64,000 bases of DNA from an uncultured Lachnospiraceae bacterium. Lineage in GTDB: Bacteria; Bacillota; Clostridia; Lachnospirales; Lachnospiraceae. Position 1 is the first letter of the stretch. Every line of letters begins with the position of its first letter. The position numbers were made by a program, and so were the translations under genes. The stretch covers positions 80,546 through 144,545 of the forward strand of contig CADBFP010000001.1 of assembly GCA_902793995.1 (NCBI GenBank), read 5' to 3'. Below the pieces are notes generated by a model that had not been told where the DNA came from, did no database searches, and saw nothing but the letters and a program-made list of their open reading frames with translations. Positions 19,023 through 27,116 of the stretch are shown here, piece by piece.

Positions 19023-19199
19023 GTGACTTACTTTTCGAAAGAGCCGAGGGTCACAAGCTTAATTATATTCGTTTTTTCAAAATTATGTCATTTGATGTCC
19101 GTTTTTGGCCTTTTCAATCGTTTATATATATAGAAACAGATTAACCATGGTTAAGGCTAACTCCTCGCAAATTGGCCTTTTGGGAGGAGAGAAAGGAGG

Positions 19200-19286
19200 A
19201 TGAAGATAGCACAGCACATCGTATTTATGGTAAAAATACTTGGACAAAAAGTGCAGAGAAAGGAACTGAAAGGAATCGGAGAGTGA
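19200..19286 (+). CDS. Possible 28-residue small protein
   Basis: A reading frame MKIAQHIVFMVKILGQKVQR... of 28 residues begins right behind GGGAGGAGAGAAAGGAGG. The ribosome-binding signal is very strong, but the AGGAGG nearest the ATG is too close, so the upstream GGGAGG would have to be used. A perfect palindrome TTAACCATGGTTAA lies 45 bases earlier. A small amphipathic membrane-active or leader peptide is conceivable. Nothing supports expression beyond these signals. Confidence 0.25.
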   Translation: MKIAQHIVFMVKILGQKVQRKELKGIGE

Positions 19287-19513
19287 GAAGACGAAAGGCC
19301 GGTCTTTTTTATGAGTCCCATTGACCTTGTGGCTTTTCCTATTTTGTGTTATTCTGTTCTAAGAAAGCACAGAAAAGAGGAATTGTGATGAAATCCTTAT
19401 ACCATAAGCTACTTGTATAAATGGTCAACCTGTTAAATATATGTATTTCACTCCCTATTCACTCTTTTCTTCTAATGGTTTTACATTGAAAACTAATTAA
19501 GGAGTGTCAAACG

Positions 19514-20068
19514 ATGAGATATACTAAAAAAATACTGAAAAAGTGCAGAACAGTCTTTCTGCTTCTGATGATTCTCTCCGTTTTCTGTACCTCCTGTGCG
19601 TCCCAGGGGCAGGGGACCGGATCCCCTTCTTTGAACTCGACACAGTATGAATTGCTGGACGGTTTGCAGTGGAAGGCGGATTGCCGCCTGGGCGGGGATC
19701 ATGTTCTCTGGATGAGCTTTGAAAACCCGAACGAGGAGACTTTTGCCTTCCATGTGTTTAATGCCTGGCAAATGACTGCGGTGGACTGGTATGTCGTCCA
19801 GAAAAAGGCGGCAGATGACTGGATCACAGTTCCTGTCAATTATGCCATCGTGTATGATAGAATGGCCGACAGTATGCATGCGGCCCCGGGCGAAAAGATG
19901 GAAGTTCCCCTTAACCTGGACCACTGGAACAACAACCTTAAGGAGGGAGATACGGTGCGTGTTTTGCTGGGACTTCAACGAGGAGAACTGTCTCCGCAGG
20001 ATATCTATGGCAAAAAACCGGCAGCATGGCTGAGCTTTACCTGCGTTTACCGGAATAATCAGGTTTGA
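19514..20068 (+). CDS. Small lipoprotein, immunoglobulin-like fold suspected
   Basis: 184 residues. It has a lipoprotein signal peptide with basic start MRYTKKILKKCR, hydrophobic core VFLLLMILSVF and lipobox CTSC (Cys about 28). After a Gln/Gly/Ser linker comes one domain of about 145 residues with alternating strands (HVLWMSFENPNEETFAFHVF, EKMEVPLNLDHWNNNLKEGD, AAWLSFTCVYR). The pattern is consistent with a beta-sandwich that binds ligands at the cell surface, but no family was recognised. AAGGAG lies nine bases before the ATG. It is a single gene in AT-richer surroundings and is followed by a GGGGTT/AACCCC hairpin without a T-run. Confidence 0.6.
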   Translation: MRYTKKILKKCRTVFLLLMILSVFCTSCASQGQGTGSPSLNSTQYELLDGLQWKADCRLGGDHVLWMSFENPNEETFAFHVFNAWQMTAVDWYVVQKKAADDWITVPVNYAIVYDRMADSMHAAPGEKMEVPLNLDHWNNNLKEGDTVRVLLGLQRGELSPQDIYGKKPAAWLSFTCVYRNNQV

Positions 20069-20227
20069 TCGTCTTTATATCGGCCGGAGGAATCATAGGG
20101 GGGTTTTCACAACCCCTGCTATTGTTAAGCTGATTTCGATCTTAGCATGAAAGAACACGTTTTTGTCAGGAAATCAGGGTTTGTTTTTTCGATTTCGTAT
20201 CTTTTTTTATTATAAATAGGGGGCCTT

Positions 20228-22096
20228 ATGACACGGCAGATCAGATTTTTATGGATGTTTTTAGTGGTAGCTCTGACATTTTCCGCCTGCGGAGGCCAGC
20301 CGGGGGCAATCACGCCCTCTACGGCGGTCCCCTCTGAACAGACCGCCCCCACCACCGTTAACCACCCCCAGGGGGGCACCGGCCCGGCCGCCACAACGGC
20401 CGCCCAGCCCACTACCCTGTTTGGCGGGGAGGATGTGATCCTGGGAGGCCGGGACGCCATAGGGGAAAACGGCGTGGTCTCCACCGGCCGGGCGGATGCC
20501 ACCCAGATTGGCATAGACATCTTAAAGGCCGGGGGCAACGCCATCGATGCGGCCGTGGCCATCGGCTTTGCCCTGGGGGTTTCCGAACAGCAATCCTCCG
20601 GCATAGGCGGGGGCGGCTTTATGACCGTCCGCTTTGCCTCCACCGGGGAAGTGGTGTTTATTGATTTCCGGGATATGGCCGGCGCCGGCGCCACCCTGGA
20701 CAAATGGGAGATAGGCGAGAACGGCAAGGTGATAGATGATGCCAACAAAATCGGTGCTCTTTCCATTGCGGTGCCCGGAGAAGTGAAGGGGCTTTTGTAT
20801 GCCCTGGACACTTACGGCAGCATGGATCGGCAGCAGGTAATGCAGCCGGCCATCCGCCTGGCCAAAAACGGGTTTGAAGTCTCCCATATCACCAGCCGGG
20901 ACATTAAAGACGCTTACCGCCAGATCAGCCGTTTTCCCGCTACGGAAGCCCTGTACCTGGATGAGGACGGCATGCCCTGGGAGGCAGGCAGCGTGCTGAA
21001 AAACCCGGATCTGGCCCGGAGCCTGGAGCTGATTGCCGCCCAGGGAGAAGAGGTGTTTTACCGGGGAGAGATTGCGGAGAAGATCGTAGCGGCGGTACAG
21101 GCAGAGGGGGGCTATCTCAGCCTGGAGGACTTTGCCCGTTATGAGATCCGGGTGATGAAGGCCATCCACGGCAGCTACCGGGGTTATGATATTTATTCCT
21201 CCAACCTGCCTTCCTCCGGGGGCACCATCATCATCGAAATGCTGAACATTCTGGAAAACTTTGATGTGGGAGCCATGGATCCGGAAGGAGCGGAGTATTT
21301 CCACCTGTTTTCCGAGGTTTTTAAGCTGGGCTTTGCGGACCGGGCTGCCTATATGGGGGATCCCGCCTTTGTGGAGGTGCCAGTGGAGGGCCTGCTGGAT
21401 AAAGCTTATGCCGTGAAGCAGGCATCCCGGATCGATACCCGGAAGGCGGGGCAGTACAGCGCCGGAGAGCCGAAGCTGCCGGAAGAAAGCACGGAAGCGG
21501 CGGGAGAGAGCAGTGCCGAGGCTTCAGGCAGCGCCCCTCAGGAATCCGCCTCCACCACCTCCTATTCCATTATGGACAAGGCGGGCAATATCGTTACCGT
21601 TACCAAAACCGTGGATGCCACCTTCGCCTCCGGCCTGGTGGCGGCAGGTACCGGCATTCTGTTAAACGATACCCTGGTGGACTTTTCCACGGATCCGGAA
21701 AGTCCCAATGTGGTGGCCCCTTATAAGCGCCCCCTAAGTTCCATGAGCCCTACCCTGATTTTAAAGGATGGAACCCCCTTTATGACCCTGGGGGCGCCGG
21801 GCAGCACCCGCATCATCACCGGGGTTCTGCAGGTGATCAGCAAGGTGATCGACCACAAAATGGACTTGCAGGAGGCCATTGACGCCGTGCGCATGCATGA
21901 CGATTTTGGAACGCTGATTTTAGAACGCCGGGTGCCGGAAACGGTTATCGAACAATTAAAAGCCATGGGCCATGAGGTAAACAGCGGCGAGGTCTGGTTT
22001 ACCTTCCCCTGCATCCAGGGCTGCATCCGCCTCACGGACGGCCGCCTGAAGGGGGCGGCGGACCCCCGTCGGGACGGGAAGGCCCTGGGTTATTGA
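20228..22096 (+). CDS. ggt: Exported gamma-glutamyltransferase, lipoprotein-anchored
   Basis: 622 residues of the N-terminal nucleophile family. A lipoprotein signal (FLVVALTFSAC, Cys about 20) and a Thr/Pro linker place it outside the membrane. The large-subunit part has GGNAIDAAVAIGFALGVSEQQSSGIGGGGFM (about 100-130) and YSSNLPSSGGTI. The autocleavage and catalytic threonine is in STTSYSIMD at about residue 444, followed by GNIVTVTKTVDATFASG and the small-subunit motif PLSSMSPTLIL. A Glu/Ser-rich insertion precedes the cleavage site. The enzyme hydrolyses or transfers the gamma-glutamyl group of glutathione and similar peptides, releasing glutamate outside the cell. A second, signal-less homologue lies at 42855. 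Confidence 0.93.
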   Translation: MTRQIRFLWMFLVVALTFSACGGQPGAITPSTAVPSEQTAPTTVNHPQGGTGPAATTAAQPTTLFGGEDVILGGRDAIGENGVVSTGRADATQIGIDILKAGGNAIDAAVAIGFALGVSEQQSSGIGGGGFMTVRFASTGEVVFIDFRDMAGAGATLDKWEIGENGKVIDDANKIGALSIAVPGEVKGLLYALDTYGSMDRQQVMQPAIRLAKNGFEVSHITSRDIKDAYRQISRFPATEALYLDEDGMPWEAGSVLKNPDLARSLELIAAQGEEVFYRGEIAEKIVAAVQAEGGYLSLEDFARYEIRVMKAIHGSYRGYDIYSSNLPSSGGTIIIEMLNILENFDVGAMDPEGAEYFHLFSEVFKLGFADRAAYMGDPAFVEVPVEGLLDKAYAVKQASRIDTRKAGQYSAGEPKLPEESTEAAGESSAEASGSAPQESASTTSYSIMDKAGNIVTVTKTVDATFASGLVAAGTGILLNDTLVDFSTDPESPNVVAPYKRPLSSMSPTLILKDGTPFMTLGAPGSTRIITGVLQVISKVIDHKMDLQEAIDAVRMHDDFGTLILERRVPETVIEQLKAMGHEVNSGEVWFTFPCIQGCIRLTDGRLKGAADPRRDGKALGY

Positions 22097-22265
22097 GAAA
22101 ATGCGAATTCACAAAGATTTCTCTTTTTATTTCTTGTCTCAATGCTTGAAGGAAAAGGGAAAATATGGTATACAAGGTGGGAAAGCAGGGAACTGCTTTA
22201 TCGGTATGGAACCACGCAATTGCCCAAAATACAAGCTTAGGCTTGAAGAAAGAAGGAGAAAGAAG

Positions 22266-24119
22266 ATGAAGAGAATATTATCGGTGCTGCTGGCTCTTTC
22301 CATGGTGCTGACCATGGCGGCCTGCGGAAGCAAACAGGAAGAAACCACCACGGCGCCGGCTGTGGTAACGACGGAGGCGCCCACGGAGGCGGCCACTACC
22401 CCGGCTCCTACTACGCCGGCTCCCACTACCACGGTGGCCCCTACTACTCCGGCCCCTACCACCACGGCAGCCCCTACCACCACGGCGGCGCCGGAAACCA
22501 CCCCGGTGGCGGAGGATGAATCGGCTCAGGATGTGTTCAATCAGATGGTTCAGAATCTGATGAGCATTGCCCAGGGCATTAACGGAGAAACTGCGGAAGA
22601 AATGAAGCTGAGCCTGGATGGCGAAGGCAATGTGGATATCAATCTCACCATCGCCATGGGAGAACAGAAGATGGATATGCCCTTAAAAGCCAGCGCCACC
22701 CTGAAGGGGGTGATGGACAGCAAGAAGGGCGCCCATGTGGATGTCAGCTATCTGGCGGATCTGGGGATGCTGGCCATGCTGCTGGGAGGCGGCGCCGGCG
22801 GGGCGGAAACTTCCCCGGGGGGCAAGTTTGAGGCCTATGCCGATCTGGAAAGCGGCAAGCTTTACGAGCGGACCAGCGAAGACGGCGAGTGGGTTTACTC
22901 GGAACTGAAAATGGAAAAGCTGCCGGAGGAAATGCCGGAGGTCCAGCTTAATCTGGATGACCTTTTCGACAAATACGAGTTCTTCGCCAGCAAAGACGGT
23001 TATCTCTTTGAAGGGGATCTGAAAATCAAAGAGCTGGTAGGTCTGGGAGAAGCCATGGGACAGGAAGAAATCCAGGCGGCTATGGAGATGCTCTCCCTGG
23101 ATCAGCTGAAGGCCACGGTCCGCATTAAGGCGGATACCGAAAAGCGTCTCACCGAGCTCAGCCTGAAGGTCAGCGATTTTGCCATTGATTTGTCCTCCTT
23201 TATGGACGGCTTCCAGGCCAAGCTGGAGGAATTGGGACTGGCCCTGAACATTACTTACGATAAGGGCGACTATGAGCTGCCCGCCTCCGTGGAAAAAGAG
23301 GCTAAGCCCAAGCCTGCCGGCGATACGGAAGAGTATCCCTGGCTGGCCAGCGAATTCACCCTGAAGGACGAAGTGATTGCCAGCCCGGAACAGTTTGATT
23401 TGAGCGTGGCTTCCGTGAAAGCCGGGGAAGACGGTGTCATTGACATCGAGTTCCTGGTAGACAACCATACAGATAAGGCTCTCAGCTTCGAGGTAAGGGA
23501 TGTACAGGTGTGCGGCTATTCCGTATCGGCTTTCAGTATGGAAGATATCGAGGCCTCCAAGCAGGGCAGCTTCGAGCTGAGTATCTGGCCCGATGATTTA
23601 AAGCCCATCGGACTGAGCAGCATCGACGAGATCCGCTTCCATGTAGGAGGCTATGAAAAGGATGGGGATAACACTACCCTTCGGATTGATGAGGACTATG
23701 TCATTTATCCCACCGGCATGAAGGAAGGCCAGGTAAAGCATCCGGAGCGGAAGACGGCGGAAAACGAAGCCGTGATCCTGGACAACCAAGACGCAAGCGT
23801 GGTGATTTTAAGCTGCGAGAAGGACGACATCTTCGGGTATGAGTTGCTGGTTTACTTTGAAAACAAGAGTGACCAGGCCCTGCGCTTTGAGTTCAGCGAT
23901 GTGAAGGCCAATGATAAGGAAGTGGATGATCCTTACTGGAGCGCCCGCCTGAACGCTGGTTCCCGGGGTTATGTGGTGCTGAGCATTTCCGAAAACAAGG
24001 TGAAAGCGGCCGGCGCGGATCCCCTGGAGGTGATCAGCGCGACCCTGGAGGTGAAGGAAGATGATCTCTTCGCCGAAAAGGCCCTCCACACGGAAGAATT
24101 CAGCTTTGAGTTAAAATAA
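22266..24119 (+). CDS. Large lipoprotein with Thr/Pro-rich stalk
   Basis: 617 residues from ATG 22266 (AAGGAG upstream); the frame is open 55 codons further, but the lipoprotein signal MKRILSVLLALSMVLTMAAC (Cys 20) fixes this start. A stalk of TTTAPAP-like repeats at about 27-80 probably spans the cell wall. The mature domain begins near 85 (QDVFNQMVQNLMSIAQ). Its first half resembles DUF6612-like lipoproteins with a repeated strand pattern and the IAMGEQKMDMPLKASA segment; its second half holds two similar immunoglobulin-like modules (IDIEFLVDNHTDKALSFEVRDVQVCG and GYELLVYFENKSDQALRFEFSDVKAN). A ligand-binding surface role is inferred; the function is unknown. Confidence 0.65.
   Translation: MKRILSVLLALSMVLTMAACGSKQEETTTAPAVVTTEAPTEAATTPAPTTPAPTTTVAPTTPAPTTTAAPTTTAAPETTPVAEDESAQDVFNQMVQNLMSIAQGINGETAEEMKLSLDGEGNVDINLTIAMGEQKMDMPLKASATLKGVMDSKKGAHVDVSYLADLGMLAMLLGGGAGGAETSPGGKFEAYADLESGKLYERTSEDGEWVYSELKMEKLPEEMPEVQLNLDDLFDKYEFFASKDGYLFEGDLKIKELVGLGEAMGQEEIQAAMEMLSLDQLKATVRIKADTEKRLTELSLKVSDFAIDLSSFMDGFQAKLEELGLALNITYDKGDYELPASVEKEAKPKPAGDTEEYPWLASEFTLKDEVIASPEQFDLSVASVKAGEDGVIDIEFLVDNHTDKALSFEVRDVQVCGYSVSAFSMEDIEASKQGSFELSIWPDDLKPIGLSSIDEIRFHVGGYEKDGDNTTLRIDEDYVIYPTGMKEGQVKHPERKTAENEAVILDNQDASVVILSCEKDDIFGYELLVYFENKSDQALRFEFSDVKANDKEVDDPYWSARLNAGSRGYVVLSISENKVKAAGADPLEVISATLEVKEDDLFAEKALHTEEFSFELK
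22350..22505 (+). repeat. In-gene low-complexity repeat coding a Thr/Ala/Pro stalk
   Basis: Imperfect ACTAC(C/G)CCGGC(T/C)CC-like units repeat about ten times within the lipoprotein gene. Copy number could vary by slippage, changing stalk length. Confidence 0.75.
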
Positions 24120-24132
24120 GTTTACGAAGTTT

Positions 24133-24158
24133 AAGGGGCGATGCGGCATCGCCCCTTT
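24133..24158 (+). terminator. Hairpin, probable terminator after the stalk lipoprotein gene
   Basis: AAGGGGCGATGC and GCATCGCCCCTT form a 12-bp perfect inverted repeat around one G, followed by only three T. It could be a weak terminator or a derivative of the palindromic repeat family. Confidence 0.5.
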
Positions 24159-24176
24159 CCTGAAAGGAATGATTTC

Positions 24177-24695
24177 ATGCAAGGCATCTATCCCGTGATC
24201 ACCCTTTGCGGCTCTACCCGCTTTCGAAAGGCCTTCGAGGAGGCGAACAAACGCCTGACCCTGGAAGGCTTTATTGTGATTTCCGTGGGGCTCTACGGCC
24301 ACAGCGGGGACAGCGAAGTCTGGGAGAATATGGATGAAGGCACCCTGACCCGCACCAAAGAAATGCTGGACGATATGCATAAACGCAAAATCGATATGGC
24401 GGATGCCGTTTTCGTAATCAACCAGGAAGGCTATATCGGCTCCAGCACCCGTTCGGAAATCGCTTATGCGGTGGCAAGAGGCAAGGATGTTTATTATCTG
24501 GAATCTCCGGAGGAAAAACGCTGCCCCTGCTGCGGCAAGTTTTATTTTACGGAGAAAAATGCCTACGAGATCTGTCCGGTGTGCGATTGGGAGGATGACC
24601 CCGCCCAGCGCCGGGAGGAGGATCTGGCAGGGGGCGCCAACCGGCTGTCCTTAAAGGAGGCCCGGAAACATTGGGAGGGACAGCATGAGCAATAA
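24177..24695 (+). CDS. Deoxyribosyltransferase-like domain fused to CPCC zinc-ribbon domain
   Basis: 172 residues from ATG 24177 (AAAGGAA upstream). Residues 1-105 resemble the nucleoside 2-deoxyribosyltransferase/DUF4406-type fold: ITLCGSTRFRKAFEEANKRL as the nucleotide loop, then DMADAVFVINQEGYIGSSTRSEIAYAVARGKDVYYL. Residues 112-165 are a cysteine-rich CPCC domain (CPCCGKFYFTEKNAYEICPVCDWEDDPAQRREE...GGANRLSLKEAR), two CxxC pairs that likely bind zinc. I infer a cytoplasmic nucleotide-sensing or nucleotide-cleaving protein; activity is unproven. The gene overlaps the next one by 11 bases, suggesting translational coupling. Confidence 0.75.
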   Translation: MQGIYPVITLCGSTRFRKAFEEANKRLTLEGFIVISVGLYGHSGDSEVWENMDEGTLTRTKEMLDDMHKRKIDMADAVFVINQEGYIGSSTRSEIAYAVARGKDVYYLESPEEKRCPCCGKFYFTEKNAYEICPVCDWEDDPAQRREEDLAGGANRLSLKEARKHWEGQHEQ

Positions 24696-25293
24696 CAAAG
24701 GAAAAATCGATATCCGGATGATATTGGGGATTATCCTGGCCATTGCCCTGATTTACCTGATGGTCAGCGGCAAGCTGAACCTCTTTGGCGGAACCATGCA
24801 TGAGTCTTCCGGCAGCGAGACCATGGCCCAGATTCCTCTGGTGACGGGGCAGGCGGCAGCCAGCGGCAATACCCAGACCCAGAGCAGCACGGCCAAGGCC
24901 GGCGGGGATAAGACCACGGCAGCTAAGACCACTGCGGCGGCTAAGACTACGGCGGCACCTAAAACTACGGCGGCGGCCAAAACCACGGCGGCCCAGGCGG
25001 GAGGCGAGTCCCATGTGGCCCGGAAGGATTATTATTTCCGCAACAAGTCTTTGCTGGACGGTCACTATGACAAGCACGGCAAGGAGATGGGCTTTAAGAA
25101 TGCCAAGGAATACGAGGCGGCGGCCAGCGCCGTCATCAACAATCCGGCGGCCCTGTACAAAACCGAGAAGGAAGACGGGGATCATGTCTTTTATATCGAG
25201 GCCACCAACGAGTTTGTGGTGCTCTCGAAGGACGGATACATCCGGACCTATTTCAAACCGGACGGCGGGAAAAAATATTTTGACAGGCAATAG
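24685..25293 (+). CDS. Membrane-anchored protein with C-terminal BECR-like RNase domain (putative)
   Basis: 202 residues. One N-terminal membrane segment (MILGIILAIALIYLMVSGKL, about 12-31) is followed by a linker with KTTAA-type repeats at about 75-107, then a compact domain of about 90 residues. That domain carries LLDGHYDKHGKEMGFKNAKEY, then HVFYIEATNEFVVLSKDGYIRTYF and KP. The KHG/EMGF/EY and DGYIRTYFKP blocks recall the colicin D/E5-EndoU-like (BECR) RNase domains seen at the ends of polymorphic toxins. If so, the conserved His, Lys and Thr would be catalytic. No signal cleavage site or immunity gene is obvious; the upstream overlapping gene is the only partner. Confidence 0.55.
   Translation: MSNNKGKIDIRMILGIILAIALIYLMVSGKLNLFGGTMHESSGSETMAQIPLVTGQAAASGNTQTQSSTAKAGGDKTTAAKTTAAAKTTAAPKTTAAAKTTAAQAGGESHVARKDYYFRNKSLLDGHYDKHGKEMGFKNAKEYEAAASAVINNPAALYKTEKEDGDHVFYIEATNEFVVLSKDGYIRTYFKPDGGKKYFDRQ
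24911..25000 (+). repeat. In-gene KTTAA-coding repeat
   Basis: Units close to AAGAC(C/T)AC(G/T)GCGGC are repeated about six times and code for the Lys-Thr-Thr-Ala-Ala linker between the membrane anchor and the C-terminal domain. Confidence 0.75.
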
Positions 25294-25300
25294 GAAAACA

Positions 25301-25346
25301 AAAACGGGCGGCCAATGGCCGCCCCTACTATTGCCTACTGCCTAAC
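25301..25346. repeat. Palindromic repeat, copy 8, plus TATTGCC/TACTGCC satellite
   Basis: GGGCGGCCAATGGCCGCCCCTAC lies between two convergent genes and may act as a bidirectional terminator. It is followed by CTATTGCCTACTGCCTAACC, which is the reverse complement of the minisatellite at 45213-45240. Confidence 0.7.
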
Positions 25347-25347
25347 C

Positions 25348-25863
25348 TTACTTCTTTCCGAAGAGGCTGGCGATGAAGCTCCAGAACTTGCTTTCCGTCT
25401 TCTTGCCCGTGTCGGCAGCGGCGTTGGCCGTGTTATTGACGGTCTGGGTGGCGGTGGCGATCATATCATCCACCTTGTCTTCCGCTTTGCCGGCGCCGCC
25501 TACCAGGCCACCCAGCATAGACAGGATATTGCCGCCGTTGCTGCCGGTGAGAGAGGACAGGAGGCCGGGAGCCGCCGCAGACAGGATGCTGTTGGTAGCA
25601 TTCTGGGATACGCCGCTCTGCTGCGCAACGGTCTGGGCACCGCCGGCGCCCAGCAGGGAGCTGATGATATTGCCGGGGTTGCCGCCTGCCAGAGAAGCCA
25701 GGGAGCCGATATTAAACCCGCGCTGGGTGGTCTGGCCTGCTACCAGAGGCAGGGCCTTGCTTAATACCTTGTTTACATCCCCTTCCGTGGCACCGGCGGT
25801 TTTCACAATGCCTGCCAATTGCTCGTTGTCGAAGATCTGACCGATAATGCTGCTTACGTCCAT
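25348..25863 (-). CDS. DUF937 domain protein
   Basis: 171 residues, preceded by AAGGAG. The sequence is almost entirely small residues in a helical pattern: LSKALPLVAGQTTQRGFNIG, SLASLAGGNPGNIISSLLGAGG, then NSILSAAAPGLLSSLTGSNGG, a pattern shared by DUF937 proteins. After a Thr/Ala linker there is a short aromatic tail, FWSFIASLFGKK, that could touch the membrane. The biochemical role of the family is not established. It stands alone on the minus strand, convergent with the BECR-like gene. Confidence 0.8.
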   Translation of the reverse strand: MDVSSIIGQIFDNEQLAGIVKTAGATEGDVNKVLSKALPLVAGQTTQRGFNIGSLASLAGGNPGNIISSLLGAGGAQTVAQQSGVSQNATNSILSAAAPGLLSSLTGSNGGNILSMLGGLVGGAGKAEDKVDDMIATATQTVNNTANAAADTGKKTESKFWSFIASLFGKK

Positions 25864-26004
25864 GTTTAACTCCTTCTGCCTTCCCTAGGAGGCTGCATGT
25901 TTATTCTGTACCATTATGGGACATTTTTGCAGGAATTGTCAAGGTTTCGGCTTGAATTTCACGGAATTTTCATATATAATCTTTATAATTCTACGGAAAG
26001 AGGA

Positions 26005-26190
26005 TGAGCCGCAGGGGTGGTTCCCGCCGTTTGAGGTCCCTCGGGCGAGCAATGCTCGCCCCTACGGGGGGGAGAACCCTGGCGGGCTGTAATCCTCGGG
26101 CGATTGATCATCGCTTCTACGAAAGGAAGATGCGCAGGGGCGAGCCCTAAAGGACTGGGCGCTGTGCGCCGCCGCATGGCTCGCCCGCAG
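26005..26190 (+). repeat. Compound palindromic repeats, copy 9, with inverted nested insert
   Basis: Three units: a CAGGGGTGGTTCCCGCC half, GGGCGAGCAATGCTCGCCCCTACGG, and the CGGGCTGTAATCCTCGGGCG ATTGATCATCGC part. Then comes GCAGGGGCGAGC followed by CCCTAAAGGACTGGGCGCTG...CGCCGCCGC and ATGGCTCGCCCGC. The inner segment is the reverse complement of the insert in copy 4. The start of the following gene's frame could falsely extend through it. Confidence 0.82.
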
Positions 26191-26247
26191 AGGAGGAAGA
26201 CCTCCCTCTCACAGAAAACAAAACCACACGAAGAAGAAGGAGACAAA

Positions 26248-27006
26248 ATGGCAGAAAGAAAGAAAATTGAAAGCGCCAGCGAGAATACCGTCAGCACCAT
26301 TCAAAATGCGAAACCCGTAGGCAACGCCACGGGATACCGGATCGGCGCGATCGTCCTTTGGGTATTGGCTCTGGTGTGCGAAGTGGTGGCAATTTTCACC
26401 CTGTTTGGGAAAATCACCATCAGTTTCATGAACACCCTGACCTTCCTGATTATCCTCATTGTCCTGGATCTGGTATTCCTGGTCATCGGCTCCCAGCTAT
26501 GGAAAAAGGCAAACCATATCAACCCGGCCTCCAAAAAAAATCCCACCAAGTTCTGGCTGTGGAATAATATGGGCCTCATTGTGGCCATCCTGTGCTTCCT
26601 GCCCCTGATCATCCTGCTGCTGACCAACAAGGATTTGGATAAGAAAACCAAGACCATTGCCGTGGTGGCAGCGGCGGTAGCTCTGCTGATCGGCGGCGCA
26701 GCCAGCATCGATTACAATCCCATTTCCGCAGAGGAAAAGGAAGCAGCGGTGGCAGCCCTGGAAGGCACGGCGGTGTATTGGACCCCCTACGGCAAGGTGT
26801 ACCACACCCATGTGCTGGATGAGGCAATGAACCATACCACGGAAGACGGCAAGGATTGCCCTTACTTAAACCGTTCCGACTCCCTGACCCGGGGCACCGT
26901 GGCGGAAGCCATTGCGGCCGGAAAGTCCAAGCTTTGCAGTTATTGCCAGCGGCATGACGGAATCCAAGGGGAGGGCCTTCTCACCGACGGGGCGGCAGAA
27001 CCGTAA
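26248..27006 (+). CDS. Four-helix membrane protein with cysteine-containing C-terminal domain
   Basis: 252 residues from ATG 26248 (AGAAGGAG upstream); the longer open frame upstream runs through a repeat and is not used. After a hydrophilic start, membrane segments lie at about 35-60 (IGAIVLWVLALVCEVVAIFTLF), 65-90 (FLIILIVLDLVFLVIGSQLW), 110-135 (LIVAILCFLPLIILLL) and 142-160. The rest (about 90 residues) has YWTPYGKVYHTHVLDEAMNH, DCPYLNRSDSL and SKLCSYCQR, with several cysteines and histidines suited to metal binding. This C-terminal pattern also appears behind other clostridial membrane proteins. The function is unknown. A strong terminator follows. Confidence 0.65.
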   Translation: MAERKKIESASENTVSTIQNAKPVGNATGYRIGAIVLWVLALVCEVVAIFTLFGKITISFMNTLTFLIILIVLDLVFLVIGSQLWKKANHINPASKKNPTKFWLWNNMGLIVAILCFLPLIILLLTNKDLDKKTKTIAVVAAAVALLIGGAASIDYNPISAEEKEAAVAALEGTAVYWTPYGKVYHTHVLDEAMNHTTEDGKDCPYLNRSDSLTRGTVAEAIAAGKSKLCSYCQRHDGIQGEGLLTDGAAEP

Positions 27007-27028
27007 AAACATAACCATAAGAAAAAGA

Positions 27029-27051
27029 GGCGGCCGGGGCCGCCCTTTTTT
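27029..27051 (+). terminator. Rho-independent terminator
   Basis: GGCGGC at 27029-27034, loop CGGG, GCCGCC at 27039-27044, then C and six T. Confidence 0.88.
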
Positions 27052-27116
27052 GTGTCGAAAGGGTCCAAGAAAATCCTTCCGATCATTTCTCATGACAGCG
27101 GAGGCAATGTCCGCCC

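Larger units (their letters stand above)
18673..19513. other. 841-bp gap, mostly non-coding
   Basis: It contains a terminator (18770-18808), a short palindromic repeat (18971-19022), a perfect 14-bp palindrome TTAACCATGGTTAA (19141-19154) that could be an operator, and one tiny reading frame with a strong ribosome-binding site (19200-19286). Base composition is much more AT-rich from about 19050 to 19500. No homology to a known gene was recognised. Confidence 0.6.

Noticed and set aside
26104-26247. An upstream extension of the membrane protein at 26248
   Set aside because: The extra 48 codons lie in a palindromic repeat; ATG 26248 has AGAAGGAG in the right place.
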